A DNA stretch of 64,000 nucleotides. Source: Parabacteroides sp. FAFU027. Its GTDB lineage: Bacteria; Bacteroidota; Bacteroidia; Bacteroidales; UBA7332. The notes under the pieces were generated by a model that saw only the letters and a program-made list of their open reading frames with translations, did not search any database and was not told the origin of the DNA. How positions within the stretch are numbered: position 1 is the stretch's first letter; each line of letters starts with the position of its first letter. The translations under genes and the position numbers were made by a program. The stretch covers positions 1-64,000 of the forward strand of contig NZ_JAKZKV010000015.1 of assembly GCF_022808675.1 (NCBI RefSeq), given 5' to 3'. Below are positions 1 through 9,202 of this stretch, one piece after another.

Positions 1-423
1 GCATTTGCAAATCGTATTATGAAGTGCAAAAGTGCAAATTGAAATCCGTTTAATTCAAAAACGACTATAACTGACTAAATTTCAAATATATCAAAGACCT
101 TTTTTAGATTTTAATGGGACAGCAATGAGATTCAGTTATTCCCTTCGAGTCTGACAGAATAATTTTGTCACTATTACCGCATAGCCATAAAATCCACAAA
201 CTATATATCCATGAAAACTCTTGTTTCAATTGCATTTACATTTATTTCAGCTTAGAAAACCACGTCCTAAGGGCGTGGTCAGAGACGTTTTACGGGTTTG
301 CCTGAAAATAGTCTATGTATAATCAGTGAACAATCAATAACATTTTCATTGTAGTTCTCTGAATGCGTATGAATTCGAGTAAACAGAAACCCTTATAGGG
401 TAAATCAATGCCCCTTCCTCTGG
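1..423. other. Upstream region with no gene recognised
   Basis: No convincing gene is visible here. The stretch is AT-rich and carries a perfect 9-bp hairpin at 259-279 (listed separately). Just before the GH43 gene, at about 411-429, a CCCC...GGGG string resembles a decayed copy of the GC-rich palindromes found elsewhere in the window. The preceding gene must lie outside the window. Confidence 0.5.
259..279. repeat. Perfect hairpin, possible terminator or IS200/IS605-type end remnant
   Basis: Arms ACCACGTCC (259-267) and GGGCGTGGT (271-279) pair over 9 bp, with one G-T pair and a 3-base loop. No T-run follows, which argues against a simple terminator. Similar CCACG...CGTGG hairpins occur at the ends of IS200/IS605-family elements, but no transposase is present nearby, so the origin is open. 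Confidence 0.35.
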
Positions 424-3126
424 ATGGGGATTTTTACTCTTTTTCTTAACGTTCAGGCGCAAAGCTGGACGAATCCCATGACTCTTTCGGGTGAATGGTA
501 TCTGTACGGAATCGGCGACCCCTATATCATGAAATACTGTGGAACCTATTATCTGTATAGCAGCACAAAAGACAATAACATAGGGATCAAATGCTGGTCG
601 TCCAATGATCTGGTTCACTGGGCAGGGCCTTACACCTGCTCAACCGATGCGGTTACGAAAACTGCGTATGCCCCCGAAGTTGTGTACTGGAACGGCGCTT
701 TCTATATGTACACCTCACCGGCAGGCAACGGACATTATGTATTAACCGGCAAAAGCCCCACAGGCCCGTTTACAGTCGCGACCGGGAATCTGGGCAAAAG
801 CATCGACGGTTCGGTATTTATTAATGACAACGGGAACTGGTACTTTTATCATGCCGGAATGAATGGTATCCAGGGTTGTGCCATGAGCTCCCCCACTGCT
901 ATCGGTGATGACATTAACCTGAATACCTGTATGGGTAATAACTGGACTGAAGGTCCCTGCGTATTTAAACGAAACGGAATATATTATCTGCTTTATACAG
1001 GAAATCATTGTATCAGTAAAGGGTACAGAATCGATTATGCGAAGAATAGCTCAGGACCAATCAATCCCTTTACGGCTCAAAGCGCACAAAATCCCCTTCT
1101 GGTTAGTACCGAAGGAGACTTTGTCGGTTTGGGACATGGAACAGCCTTTATTGGTCCAGACCTGGATACTTACTTCTTCAGCTATCACAATCTGGCAGGC
1201 GATTATGGCGTAGGACCTTACCGCCATTTAAATTATGACCGCATTGCCTGGAACGGGGATAAAATGCTGGTACTCGGCCCAACTACCTGGGCACAACAAG
1301 CATCCGCAATGCCCTATATGTACGATTATTTTGCCAGAACGGAAACCGGAACAGATTGGACGACTCCAAACGGTGGAAACTGGATCATTGAGAATAATGA
1401 CGCTTTAATACAGACCTCTTATAAAGAGAGCTCAGAAACCTGGCACAAAATCATTTCTACTAAAAAAGCATCCGACAACTATACAGCCGAATTTAATCTC
1501 TGCGAAGACAGCTGTTCCAACAGTCAGTCACGTACCGGAGCCATATTCGGATATACCGATGAAGCCAACTATGGGATAGCCGTCATACACAGTTCAAGCA
1601 AACTATTGGAGATTAATTTCCAGGTAAATAATGTATGGGAAGCTCCCCGTTATTACAGTTTATCCACTGCATTTGTTCCTTCCGCCTGGCATTGTCTGCG
1701 TATCGAAAAATCCGGCACTCTACATAAGTTCTTTATCGATGGAATGTTGAAATCCTCAGTGACAAGTACATTAAACGGGGGAAAGATCGGCTACATGACC
1801 AGTTGGAGTAAAGGTCGTTTTGGATATATCGCCTTCAGTAATCAGGTAAACGGTTCCGGTATTTTTGATACATACAAACCCATTCCCGGAGCGATTGAAG
1901 CGGTACATTACATTTCCGGTGGTGAAGGAATCGCTTATCACGATGTTACTGTTGGGAATTCAGGCAGTAAATATATCCGGAATGACAGCGTCAATATATC
2001 CGATTGCAGCGAAGGCGGCTATGCGATAACCGATAATCAGACCGGTGAATGGTATAAATACAGGGTGAATATTAAAGCCACAGGTATCTATAACGCCGGA
2101 ATACGTTACGCCTCAGCAGGAGCCTCACAGATCAGAATCTGGCAGGATAACAAGGATTTAACCGGAATCGTTACACTGCCCTCTACCGGCAGCAACAGCA
2201 CTTTTAGCACCTTTACGGTTAAGGGGTTGAACTTAACAGCAGGGTATCAGAACCTGCGTATTGAAACAATTGACGGAAATTACAGTCTCTATCGGATTCA
2301 GTTCCAGGAAGCTGCTAACGACGCCTTTACCCAAACGGATGATTTTCAATCTGCCTTCTCTTCTGACTGGAACTACAGTGATGGCACATGGGCTATCGAA
2401 TCGGGTGAAGCAAGCAGCATCGGATATGGGAAACGCACACTGGGCAGTACCGGATGGACTGACTATAGTCTTCAGACCGATATTACTTACAATGATGTGA
2501 TAAATGGCGGCCTGATCTTCAGGGTGAATAACCCGGCATTAGGCAGCGCAGGGAATAATTCCCAGTTAGGAACCGATTTTTACCAGGGATATTTCGTCAC
2601 TTTAGCCTCGGGAGCTCTCATTCTTGGAAAACAGAACTACAACTATACCCAATTGGCGTCAGCTGCAGGGTCTTACACGACCAACAGAAAATATACGCTG
2701 AAAGTTGTAGTAGCAGGGGCTAACATTAAGGTGTATGTTGATGATCTGAATACTCCCAAAATTGACTTTACCGACCCGCAACCTTTTATATCAGGCAAAG
2801 TCGGTCTGCGTACGTTCAATGCTCATGTCCATTTCGATAATTTCCAGGTTACGACCGGCAAAAGCACTCCGTCTGCTTTAAACACGACTAAGGACAGCAA
2901 TATCCGAATCTATCCCAATCCGGCAACAAATCATTTAATTGTTACCGGTCTGGAGGAGGTTTCAGAGATAAGAATCAGTAATCTGGAAGGTCGGGAAATT
3001 CTAAAAACAAAAATCAGTCCCCCGCAATGGACTCTGAATACATCGGAGTATCAACGGGGAAGCTACATCCTGCAAATCAGCAATAAGAAAGGACTTTCTG
3101 TATTGAATAAATTCATAGTACTATAA
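424..3126 (+). CDS. Secreted glycoside hydrolase family 43 enzyme with CBM6-like and T9SS sorting domains
   Basis: This is a GH43 five-bladed propeller glycosidase, a family acting mainly on arabinan, xylan or galactan. The three catalytic acids are visible: Asp32 in GIGDPY, Asp128 in SIDGS and Glu177 in TEGPC. After the catalytic domain (about 20-300) come a laminin-G/concanavalin-like domain (about 300-480), a CBM6-like carbohydrate-binding domain (about 490-640), a second concanavalin-like domain (about 645-810) and a type A T9SS C-terminal sorting domain starting at IRIYPNPATN. The protein is therefore exported and probably attached to the cell surface. The N-terminus is odd: only about 12 residues precede the VQAQS cleavage-like site, while the hydrophobic stretch extends upstream in frame without an ATG. 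The true start may be non-ATG or the leader may be damaged. Substrate cannot be set from sequence. The gene stands alone rather than in a SusC/SusD locus. Confidence 0.88.
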   Translation: MGIFTLFLNVQAQSWTNPMTLSGEWYLYGIGDPYIMKYCGTYYLYSSTKDNNIGIKCWSSNDLVHWAGPYTCSTDAVTKTAYAPEVVYWNGAFYMYTSPAGNGHYVLTGKSPTGPFTVATGNLGKSIDGSVFINDNGNWYFYHAGMNGIQGCAMSSPTAIGDDINLNTCMGNNWTEGPCVFKRNGIYYLLYTGNHCISKGYRIDYAKNSSGPINPFTAQSAQNPLLVSTEGDFVGLGHGTAFIGPDLDTYFFSYHNLAGDYGVGPYRHLNYDRIAWNGDKMLVLGPTTWAQQASAMPYMYDYFARTETGTDWTTPNGGNWIIENNDALIQTSYKESSETWHKIISTKKASDNYTAEFNLCEDSCSNSQSRTGAIFGYTDEANYGIAVIHSSSKLLEINFQVNNVWEAPRYYSLSTAFVPSAWHCLRIEKSGTLHKFFIDGMLKSSVTSTLNGGKIGYMTSWSKGRFGYIAFSNQVNGSGIFDTYKPIPGAIEAVHYISGGEGIAYHDVTVGNSGSKYIRNDSVNISDCSEGGYAITDNQTGEWYKYRVNIKATGIYNAGIRYASAGASQIRIWQDNKDLTGIVTLPSTGSNSTFSTFTVKGLNLTAGYQNLRIETIDGNYSLYRIQFQEAANDAFTQTDDFQSAFSSDWNYSDGTWAIESGEASSIGYGKRTLGSTGWTDYSLQTDITYNDVINGGLIFRVNNPALGSAGNNSQLGTDFYQGYFVTLASGALILGKQNYNYTQLASAAGSYTTNRKYTLKVVVAGANIKVYVDDLNTPKIDFTDPQPFISGKVGLRTFNAHVHFDNFQVTTGKSTPSALNTTKDSNIRIYPNPATNHLIVTGLEEVSEIRISNLEGREILKTKISPPQWTLNTSEYQRGSYILQISNKKGLSVLNKFIVL

Positions 3127-3254
3127 AATGCGAGCTCGCTGAAATCCTACCATTAAAAGAATGATCTCTTGAAAAAGAATCTGGCACTCTTAGTAATTGC
3201 CATGACAGTCATAGAAATAGAGCTGCAGTCTTGGGAGGATTACTAACAGAAAAA

Positions 3255-3290
3255 AACCGGATTCCGTCATTAACAGAATCCGGTTTTTAT
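3255..3290. terminator. Bidirectional terminator between GH43 gene and ridA
   Basis: A perfect stem, AACCGGATTC (3255-3264) with GAATCCGGTT (3276-3285), is flanked by an A-run on the left and a T-run on the right. It can therefore end transcription of the plus-strand GH43 gene and of the convergent minus-strand ridA. Confidence 0.85.
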
Positions 3291-3317
3291 TTCTTTTTAG
3301 ATAGGGGTATCAGTCAG

Positions 3318-3695
3318 TTATTTCACCGCAATCACTTCGATTTCCACCAAAGCTCCTTTTGGCAAAGCCTTTACCGCTACGGTAGAACGGGCAGGGAAGC
3401 TGTCACCAAATTCCTCGGCATATACCGCATTCATCTCAGCAAAATAGCTCATATCGGTAAGGAATACTGTGGTCTTAACCACATTGTCCATAGTGTAACC
3501 CGCTTCTGCCAGGATAGCATTGATATTTTTAAAAACCTGTACGGTCTGGCCGACGATATCGTCAGATGCAAACTCGCCGGTGGCAGGGTCAACCGGTATC
3601 TGACCGGATGTAAAAAGCATATTATTAACCTCTACAGCCTGGCTGTATGGCCCGATGGCTGCCGGAGCCTGATTGGTAGCAATTACTTTTTTCAT
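3318..3695 (-). CDS. ridA: RidA family 2-iminobutanoate/2-iminopropanoate deaminase
   Basis: This 125-residue protein has the full length and typical order of the RidA/YjgF/YER057c family. It starts MKKVIATNQAPAAIGPYSQA, and GPYSQA is the family signature. The conserved arginine in the C-terminal PARSTV segment binds the carboxylate of the substrate, and a conserved Glu lies near the end (VEIEVIAVK). Family members hydrolyse reactive enamine/imine intermediates from PLP enzymes such as threonine dehydratase, and work as cytoplasmic trimers. It is the last gene of the minus-strand block, 30 bp after rlmB, and is followed by a strong terminator. Confidence 0.95.
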   Translation of the reverse strand: MKKVIATNQAPAAIGPYSQAVEVNNMLFTSGQIPVDPATGEFASDDIVGQTVQVFKNINAILAEAGYTMDNVVKTTVFLTDMSYFAEMNAVYAEEFGDSFPARSTVAVKALPKGALVEIEVIAVK

Positions 3696-3725
3696 AGTAA
3701 GTAGTTTTTTGGGGAAATGAATAAC

Positions 3726-4469
3726 TTAAAATGCACCTCTCTGACGAATCACTTCGTAAATCAAAACACCTGTAGCCACCGAAACGTTCAATGACGCAAT
3801 AGTTCCAAACTGTGGAATGGAGACCATCTCATCACACATTGCAATGTGCTCGCGGGGAATACCGGACTCTTCAGAGCCTACCACCAAAGCCACAGGACCT
3901 GATGTATAATCTGCCTGGGTGTAATTCATTGTTCCTTTTTCGCTTACGGCAATTAACTTGAATCCGCAATCTTTAAGGTATTGCAAAGCCTCTCCCGCCG
4001 ATTTCTCACGACAAACCGGGATATGCAGCAAGGCTCCCGCCGAAGTCTTCACCGCATCGGCACTTACGGTCACACTACCACGTTGCGGAATCACGATGGC
4101 ATCCACACCGGCACATTCGCAGGTACGGGCAATAGCACCAAAGTTACGCACGTCGGTCAGTCCGTCAAGCACCAGCACGAAAGGGTCTTTGCCCTGTTCG
4201 TAAAGGAACGGAACCATGCTCTCCAGTTTATCGTAAGTAATGGCAGATAGGAAGGCAATCACCCCCTGGTGGTTCTTTTGCGACATACGGTTGAGCTTGT
4301 CACCCGGCACGCGCTGAACCATAATATTTTTTCCACGTAAAACATTAAAAAGCTCCTTGGAAAGGTCTCCCTGAAGCTCCCGTTTTACCAGAATCTTATC
4401 AATCTCTTTACCGGCTTCCACAGCCTCAATCACGGCACGAATGCCGAAAATCATTTCGCTTTTTTCCAT
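3726..4469 (-). CDS. rlmB: 23S rRNA 2'-O-ribose methyltransferase, RlmB/TrmH family (SPOUT)
   Basis: A 247-residue SPOUT-class RNA methyltransferase. An N-terminal RNA-binding substrate domain (about 5-80, starting IFGIRAVIEA) precedes the knotted catalytic domain. The latter holds the family motifs VRNFGAIART (about 107-116), VVGSEESGIP (about 196-205) and SLNVSVATGVLIYEV near the end, which form the AdoMet-binding trefoil knot. RlmB methylates G2251 of 23S rRNA in E. coli; the exact nucleotide here is inferred from family. The start overlaps the end of recN by 19 bp, so the two are co-transcribed and probably translationally coupled. Confidence 0.92.
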   Translation of the reverse strand: MEKSEMIFGIRAVIEAVEAGKEIDKILVKRELQGDLSKELFNVLRGKNIMVQRVPGDKLNRMSQKNHQGVIAFLSAITYDKLESMVPFLYEQGKDPFVLVLDGLTDVRNFGAIARTCECAGVDAIVIPQRGSVTVSADAVKTSAGALLHIPVCREKSAGEALQYLKDCGFKLIAVSEKGTMNYTQADYTSGPVALVVGSEESGIPREHIAMCDEMVSIPQFGTIASLNVSVATGVLIYEVIRQRGAF

Positions 4470-6124
4470 TGATTAATCAGTTCTTGCGCATTTTCGAGGG
4501 CAGCCTGAGTCAGTTCCGCCCCGCTCAGCATCCGCGCTACTTCTGCTGTTCTGTCGTTTGTATCCAGTTTTCTCAGACGGGTAGCCGTCGAGTGTTCGTT
4601 ATCTTCTTTATACACCTTGTAGTGGTGTTTTCCCTTCGAGGCAATCTGTGGCAGGTGTGTGATGCTGATGACCTGCATCACCTGCGACATCTCCCACATG
4701 ATCACTCCCATCTTATCGGCAATCTCGCCCGAAACCCCGGTATCAATTTCGTCAAATACAATGATAGGCAAGGCTTTGGCATCAGCAATCAACGCTTTCA
4801 GGCAAAGCATCAGACGGGAAACCTCACCGCCCGAAGCAATCTGGGCTACCGGTTGCAGATGTCCGTTTTTGTTGGCCGAGAAGAGGAAATCCACTCCTTC
4901 CGCTCCGTTATCGTCGAGTTGCTTCTTCGTATCGAAAGCCATTTCTATTTTGGCATGTGGCATCCCCAACGGCGATACTTTCAGCATCAACTCTTTGGCC
5001 AATTGGGGGGCATGCGCTTTGCGTTTTTCGGTCAGCTCTGCCGCCAGTCCGGTGACTACAGCGAGCTGTGTTTCAACCAAATCCGTCAGTTTGATCAACT
5101 CTTCGTCGGAGTTTTCAATGACGGATAGGCGGTTATCCAGCTCCAGCCGGATGGACAACAGTTCCTCCACGGTTTTCACCCGGTGCTTTTGTTCCAATTG
5201 ATAAATCAGGCTCAATCGTTCATCGATAAAGGCCAATCGTTCAGGATTAAACTCGATATCTTCGGCCATGGATTCCGACTCAGTAGCCAGATCTTTCAGG
5301 TCGATATAATTCGATTCCAGACGTTGAGCCAATTCTTCACCATCGGCATACACCTTCGACGTCGCTCCGGCTACCTGCATCGCTTCGCGGAGGAGTTGAA
5401 CGACTCCACCGTCATCACTGCTCAGCAGTTGGCAGATTTTATATAGATTTCCTTTAATCTCTTCGGCATGAATGAGCATCTCCTGCTCTTTCTCCAGCTC
5501 ATCCTGTTCACCTTCCACCAGTTTGGCTTCATCCAGTTGGTTAAACTGGAAGCGGAGATAATCCTCTTCCTCTTTCTCTTTCAGTGATTGCTCGGTCAGG
5601 CGTTTGAGCTCCGATTTATATTTCCTGTAAAGCTGAAATTCAACGCCATATCTTTCCAGTAAAGGCTGGTTACCCGCCATCATATCCAACACCCTAAGCT
5701 GAAACGAATTATCCGAAAGCAACAGATTCTGGTGTTGAGAATGGATATCGATAAGCCGTGCGCCAAGCTCCTTAAGCTGGTTCAGTGAAGCCGGAGTGTC
5801 ATTGATAAATGCACGGGATTTCCCGGAGGCCATTAACTCGCGACGTAGAATGGTCGTATTGGCATCGTACTCGATATCATTTTCCTCAAAATAGCTTTGC
5901 AGTGAATAAGCGGAGATATCAAAGTAACCTTCTATGACACATTTGTTTTCACCTTGTTTGATGGATTTGCTGTCGGCTCGTTGTCCGAGGATAAGGGAAA
6001 GGGCGCCCAGAATGATGGATTTTCCGGCTCCAGTCTCTCCCGTAATGACGGAAAAGCCTTCGTGGAAATCAATCTCCAGACGGTCTATTAGTGCGTAGTT
6101 CTGAACAAAAAGTGATTTCAACAT
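4451..6124 (-). CDS. recN: DNA repair protein RecN
   Basis: A 557-residue SMC-like ATPase of double-strand-break repair, of normal RecN length. The Walker A motif GETGAGKS is at residues 29-36. A long coiled-coil arm fills roughly 150-380, rich in Glu, Lys and Leu. The ABC signature region SGGEVSRLMLCLKAL and the Walker B segment IIVFDEIDTGVSG form the C-terminal half of the ATPase. RecN acts early at DNA ends in the cytoplasm with RecA. It lies between the DUF4835 gene (9 bp upstream) and rlmB, as in many Bacteroidales. Confidence 0.95.
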   Translation of the reverse strand: MLKSLFVQNYALIDRLEIDFHEGFSVITGETGAGKSIILGALSLILGQRADSKSIKQGENKCVIEGYFDISAYSLQSYFEENDIEYDANTTILRRELMASGKSRAFINDTPASLNQLKELGARLIDIHSQHQNLLLSDNSFQLRVLDMMAGNQPLLERYGVEFQLYRKYKSELKRLTEQSLKEKEEEDYLRFQFNQLDEAKLVEGEQDELEKEQEMLIHAEEIKGNLYKICQLLSSDDGGVVQLLREAMQVAGATSKVYADGEELAQRLESNYIDLKDLATESESMAEDIEFNPERLAFIDERLSLIYQLEQKHRVKTVEELLSIRLELDNRLSVIENSDEELIKLTDLVETQLAVVTGLAAELTEKRKAHAPQLAKELMLKVSPLGMPHAKIEMAFDTKKQLDDNGAEGVDFLFSANKNGHLQPVAQIASGGEVSRLMLCLKALIADAKALPIIVFDEIDTGVSGEIADKMGVIMWEMSQVMQVISITHLPQIASKGKHHYKVYKEDNEHSTATRLRKLDTNDRTAEVARMLSGAELTQAALENAQELINQWKKAK

Positions 6125-6133
6125 AGGCTAATT

Positions 6134-7033
6134 CTATTGTAAAATAGAACTGTAACGATTGGCCTGTGCAGGAAATACATCAGTAAGAATCTGATGTACG
6201 CTCTCTTTTTCTGAGGTCAATCCTTTTGAAAAAACATCTCTTACCTCTTCAATTTTGGTATCTGAGAAAATGCTTAGCAAAACAGATCCAGGACGGTCAC
6301 TGTTCAGCGTTTTTAACGCAGTCAGTGATTCGGCAATGGCAGCACGGGGCTTGTCGGTATTGGTACTCATCTCGTCTAGTCCTTTTCGATGGTAGGTGTA
6401 CCACATTTGGCGAAATCCTTTAGACGCTTCGTCTGTAAACGCAGAAACCAGGGCATATCTGTTTTTGGCATTTTCAAATGCGCCCCATCCGCTCAGATTG
6501 TTGGACTGAGCCTGACTCATGATTTCACTCGCTTTATTGAAATAGGCCGTTCCACCGAAAGGCGAGAAACTGTCCTGGTCAACACCTAATAAAATATAGG
6601 CGTAGAATGCCATGACTGCGGTCAGGTTACCATTCGAACGGTTTTCCGTAAACTGCAACGGGTCTGATTCCACGTAGGAAAAATCGAATGAGGGGTCCTT
6701 GAAGTTAAATAACGAGGTGGTATAAACCGAATTAAACACCGGACGACGCGACTGCACCTGCAAATCGCAGGTAAAAGTATTGGCGCTTAAATCAGCCGTT
6801 TTTACAGTAATCACAAAGCTGCAATCGATCTTCTCCAGTTGGGTGAAACTGGCATTGGTCCACTTTTTATTATTCATAAAATCCATCAGCGCCCCCTGCA
6901 ATGTCGTAAATACCTGCTTGTTGGTTCCCTGGATTTTATCTGTATTGAACTGGATCCGGCAATTCAACTCTTGTGCTGACAGGGTTGCCAAACCCAGCAC
7001 CAGCATGAATGATAATAAAAGGTTGCGCTTCAT
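6134..7033 (-). CDS. DUF4835 family protein (PorD-like, probable T9SS-associated)
   Basis: A 299-residue exported protein with a clear signal peptide (MKRNLLLSFMLVLGLATLSAQ, cleavage after the AQ). The mature part begins ELNCRIQFNTDKIQG and matches the DUF4835 family as I know it, including the ESDPLQFTENRSNGNLTAVMAFYAYILLG-type segment. Database annotation often calls this family the type IX secretion protein PorD. I hold that name with moderate confidence and no function can be read from motifs. The order coaBC-DUF4835-recN is widely conserved in Bacteroidota, and T9SS cargo is encoded in this window, so a role in envelope export fits. Confidence 0.8.
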   Translation of the reverse strand: MKRNLLLSFMLVLGLATLSAQELNCRIQFNTDKIQGTNKQVFTTLQGALMDFMNNKKWTNASFTQLEKIDCSFVITVKTADLSANTFTCDLQVQSRRPVFNSVYTTSLFNFKDPSFDFSYVESDPLQFTENRSNGNLTAVMAFYAYILLGVDQDSFSPFGGTAYFNKASEIMSQAQSNNLSGWGAFENAKNRYALVSAFTDEASKGFRQMWYTYHRKGLDEMSTNTDKPRAAIAESLTALKTLNSDRPGSVLLSIFSDTKIEEVRDVFSKGLTSEKESVHQILTDVFPAQANRYSSILQ

Positions 7034-7064
7034 AGACTTACGCTTTATTGTTTTGGACTATTTC

Positions 7065-8267
7065 TTATTTCAGATATCCGGCCAGCTTATCAATGATATC
7101 GGCAGCTACTTCCGGTTTCAATTTAAGCTCGTAATCGGTCTTTGCTCCGGATTTTTCCACAATACAGATTTTGTTGGTATCGTGACGAAATCCGGCACCC
7201 TTTTCCTGTAATGAGTTCAGGACAATAAAGTCCAGATTCTTGCGCTCAAGCTTCGATTGGGCATTCGCCAATTCGTTATGTGTTTCGAGGGCAAATCCCA
7301 CCAACACCTGCTTATCTGTTTTGCATTTACCCAATTCAGCCGCAATATCACGGGTAGGTTTCAGGCGAATAACCAGATCGTCTTTCTCCCGTTTAATCTT
7401 TTGGTCGGCAGACGTTTCCGGCGTAAAATCAGCCACAGCGGCACAGAGTATGGCGCTATCAGCCGTTGCAAAAGCCTTTACGGAAGCTTCATACATCTCG
7501 GCAGCTGACTCTACATCAATCCGTTCGATGGCAGGGTGACTGGTCTTGAGATCAACCGGTCCTGCCACCAAAGTCACCTGTGCACCCCGACAGGCACACT
7601 CTTCGGCCAGGGCAAAACCCATTTTACCGGATGAATAATTACCTATAAAACGTACAGGATCTATCTTTTCATACGTCGGACCGGCAGTAATCATGATTTT
7701 TTTACCGGCCAGATCCTGGCTTTTAGTAAAAAAGTCTTCCAAAACCTGTACAATCTCCTCCGGCTCAGCCATACGGCCTTTGCCTTCAAGACCACTGGCC
7801 AGGAAGCCTGTTCCCGGTTCGATGATGTGATTGCCCCGACGGCGCAGGGTCTCAATATTCTCCTGCGTGCTCGGATGAGCATACATATCGAGGTCCATCG
7901 TCGGAGCAACAAATACCGGACACCGTGCCGACAGGTAAGAGGTCAGCAACAGATTATCGGCAATGCCGTGCGACATCTTGCCCATGGTATTGGCTGTTGC
8001 CGGTGCTATCAGATAAGCATCTGCCCAAAGGCCAATCTTCACGTGGCTGTTCCAGGCCCCGTTGGTCGGATCAAAGAAATCCACCAAAATGGGATTATTT
8101 GACAAAGTAGCCAATGTGAGTGGAGTAACAAACTCTTTGGCCAGCGGGGTCATGATGACTCTTACCTCCGCCCCTTTCTTCACCAGCAACCGGATAATGT
8201 TGGCCGCTTTATAGGCCGCTATCCCTCCGGTTACACCGAGTACGATCTTTTTGGATTGTAATGACAT
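7065..8267 (-). CDS. coaBC: Bifunctional phosphopantothenoylcysteine decarboxylase / phosphopantothenate-cysteine ligase
   Basis: This enzyme makes 4'-phosphopantetheine from 4'-phosphopantothenate and cysteine in coenzyme A synthesis. The N-terminal CoaC flavoprotein domain (about 1-180) shows KIVLGVTGGIAAYK, the catalytic His in the WNSHVKIGLWAD segment, and APTMDLDMY. The C-terminal CoaB ligase domain (about 185-400) shows ITAGPTYEKIDPVRFIGN and IKREKDDLVIRLKPT. I choose the ATG at 8267 (MSLQSKK); an upstream in-frame start at 8309 would add 14 residues that do not fit the family and would nearly abut the exonuclease gene. Length is about 400 residues, normal for the fusion. Confidence 0.94.
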   Translation of the reverse strand: MSLQSKKIVLGVTGGIAAYKAANIIRLLVKKGAEVRVIMTPLAKEFVTPLTLATLSNNPILVDFFDPTNGAWNSHVKIGLWADAYLIAPATANTMGKMSHGIADNLLLTSYLSARCPVFVAPTMDLDMYAHPSTQENIETLRRRGNHIIEPGTGFLASGLEGKGRMAEPEEIVQVLEDFFTKSQDLAGKKIMITAGPTYEKIDPVRFIGNYSSGKMGFALAEECACRGAQVTLVAGPVDLKTSHPAIERIDVESAAEMYEASVKAFATADSAILCAAVADFTPETSADQKIKREKDDLVIRLKPTRDIAAELGKCKTDKQVLVGFALETHNELANAQSKLERKNLDFIVLNSLQEKGAGFRHDTNKICIVEKSGAKTDYELKLKPEVAADIIDKLAGYLK

Positions 8268-8310
8268 GTTTATTGGATTTTGTCTTCCTGTGAGGAAACT
8301 TTCAAACACG

Positions 8311-9078
8311 TTATTTTTTCAGTTCGCGCAACTTGATATTGGTCAGCACTTTTTTGGTATGAAGCGAGAAATCGCCATTCATCATCCAGCCATAGTAACC
8401 CAGGTCATTTTTCAAGACCTCTGCCACCGGTTTTCCTTTGTATTTACCAAAATTGAAAATCTCCACACCTTTATCATCGTAGATAAAGCGACCGGCAAAG
8501 TCCACGTTTTTATTGTGTGCAGAAAATTCTGACAGGTAGATAACATCGTTTTGCAGGTTGGGATAACGATCCAGTTGGGCTTTGAGCACCTCATAGGTCG
8601 CTTTGGTATCTGCCTCAGCCGAATGGGCGTCTTCCAGATCCTGATTGCAATAGAATTTGAGTGCGGCAGAAAGTGTGCGCTGTTCCATTTTATGGAAAAT
8701 GGTCTGTACATCCACAAATTTACGCTTGCTCAGGTCGATATCGACATCTGCACGCAAGAACTCTTCCGCCAACAACGGAATGTCGAAACGGTTAGAGTTG
8801 TACCCCGCCAAATCACACCCTTCAATATCGCGGGCCAGATTCTTGGCAACTTCTTTGAAGGTCGGACAATTGGCTACATCGGCATCAGATATTCCATGGA
8901 TAGCCGTTGCCTGAGCAGGAATTGGCATTCCCGGATTTACCAGGATGGTTTTGGATTCTTCGGTACCGTTTGGATTTACTTTCAGGTAGCAAATTTCAAC
9001 GATTCTATCAGTAACAGGGTTTGTTCCGGTAGTCTCCAGGTCAAAGAAAACAAGCGGATTCCGCAGATTTAATTGCAT
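8311..9078 (-). CDS. DnaQ-family 3'-5' exonuclease
   Basis: A 255-residue DEDDh exonuclease. ExoI is FFDLETTG (residues 11-18), ExoII is in AGYNSNRFDIPLL, and ExoIII is the HSAEADTKAT segment with its catalytic His and Asp. A short C-terminal domain (NFGKYKGKPVAEVLKN...YYGWMMNGDF) resembles the small domain found in ExoX-type exonucleases and in DUF3820. The protein could act in replication proofreading or DNA repair. It is separate from any polymerase here, so calling it the polymerase III epsilon subunit is not justified by sequence alone, although dnaN lies directly upstream in the same direction. Confidence 0.88.
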   Translation of the reverse strand: MQLNLRNPLVFFDLETTGTNPVTDRIVEICYLKVNPNGTEESKTILVNPGMPIPAQATAIHGISDADVANCPTFKEVAKNLARDIEGCDLAGYNSNRFDIPLLAEEFLRADVDIDLSKRKFVDVQTIFHKMEQRTLSAALKFYCNQDLEDAHSAEADTKATYEVLKAQLDRYPNLQNDVIYLSEFSAHNKNVDFAGRFIYDDKGVEIFNFGKYKGKPVAEVLKNDLGYYGWMMNGDFSLHTKKVLTNIKLRELKK

Positions 9079-9202
9079 AGGTAAAGGATTATTTGAAAGA
9101 ATTTCCTCCCATTACGGAGGTGTTGTTATAAACAGAACAAAGTAGCCGGGAGGAATCGGTCCTCCTGACTACTTTATTGATTATCTTTTTTGTAAATGCT
9201 AT

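Noticed and set aside
8268..8309. 14-residue extension of CoaBC
   Set aside because: The family starts close to the KKIVLGVTGG strand; the ATG at 8267 fits better.
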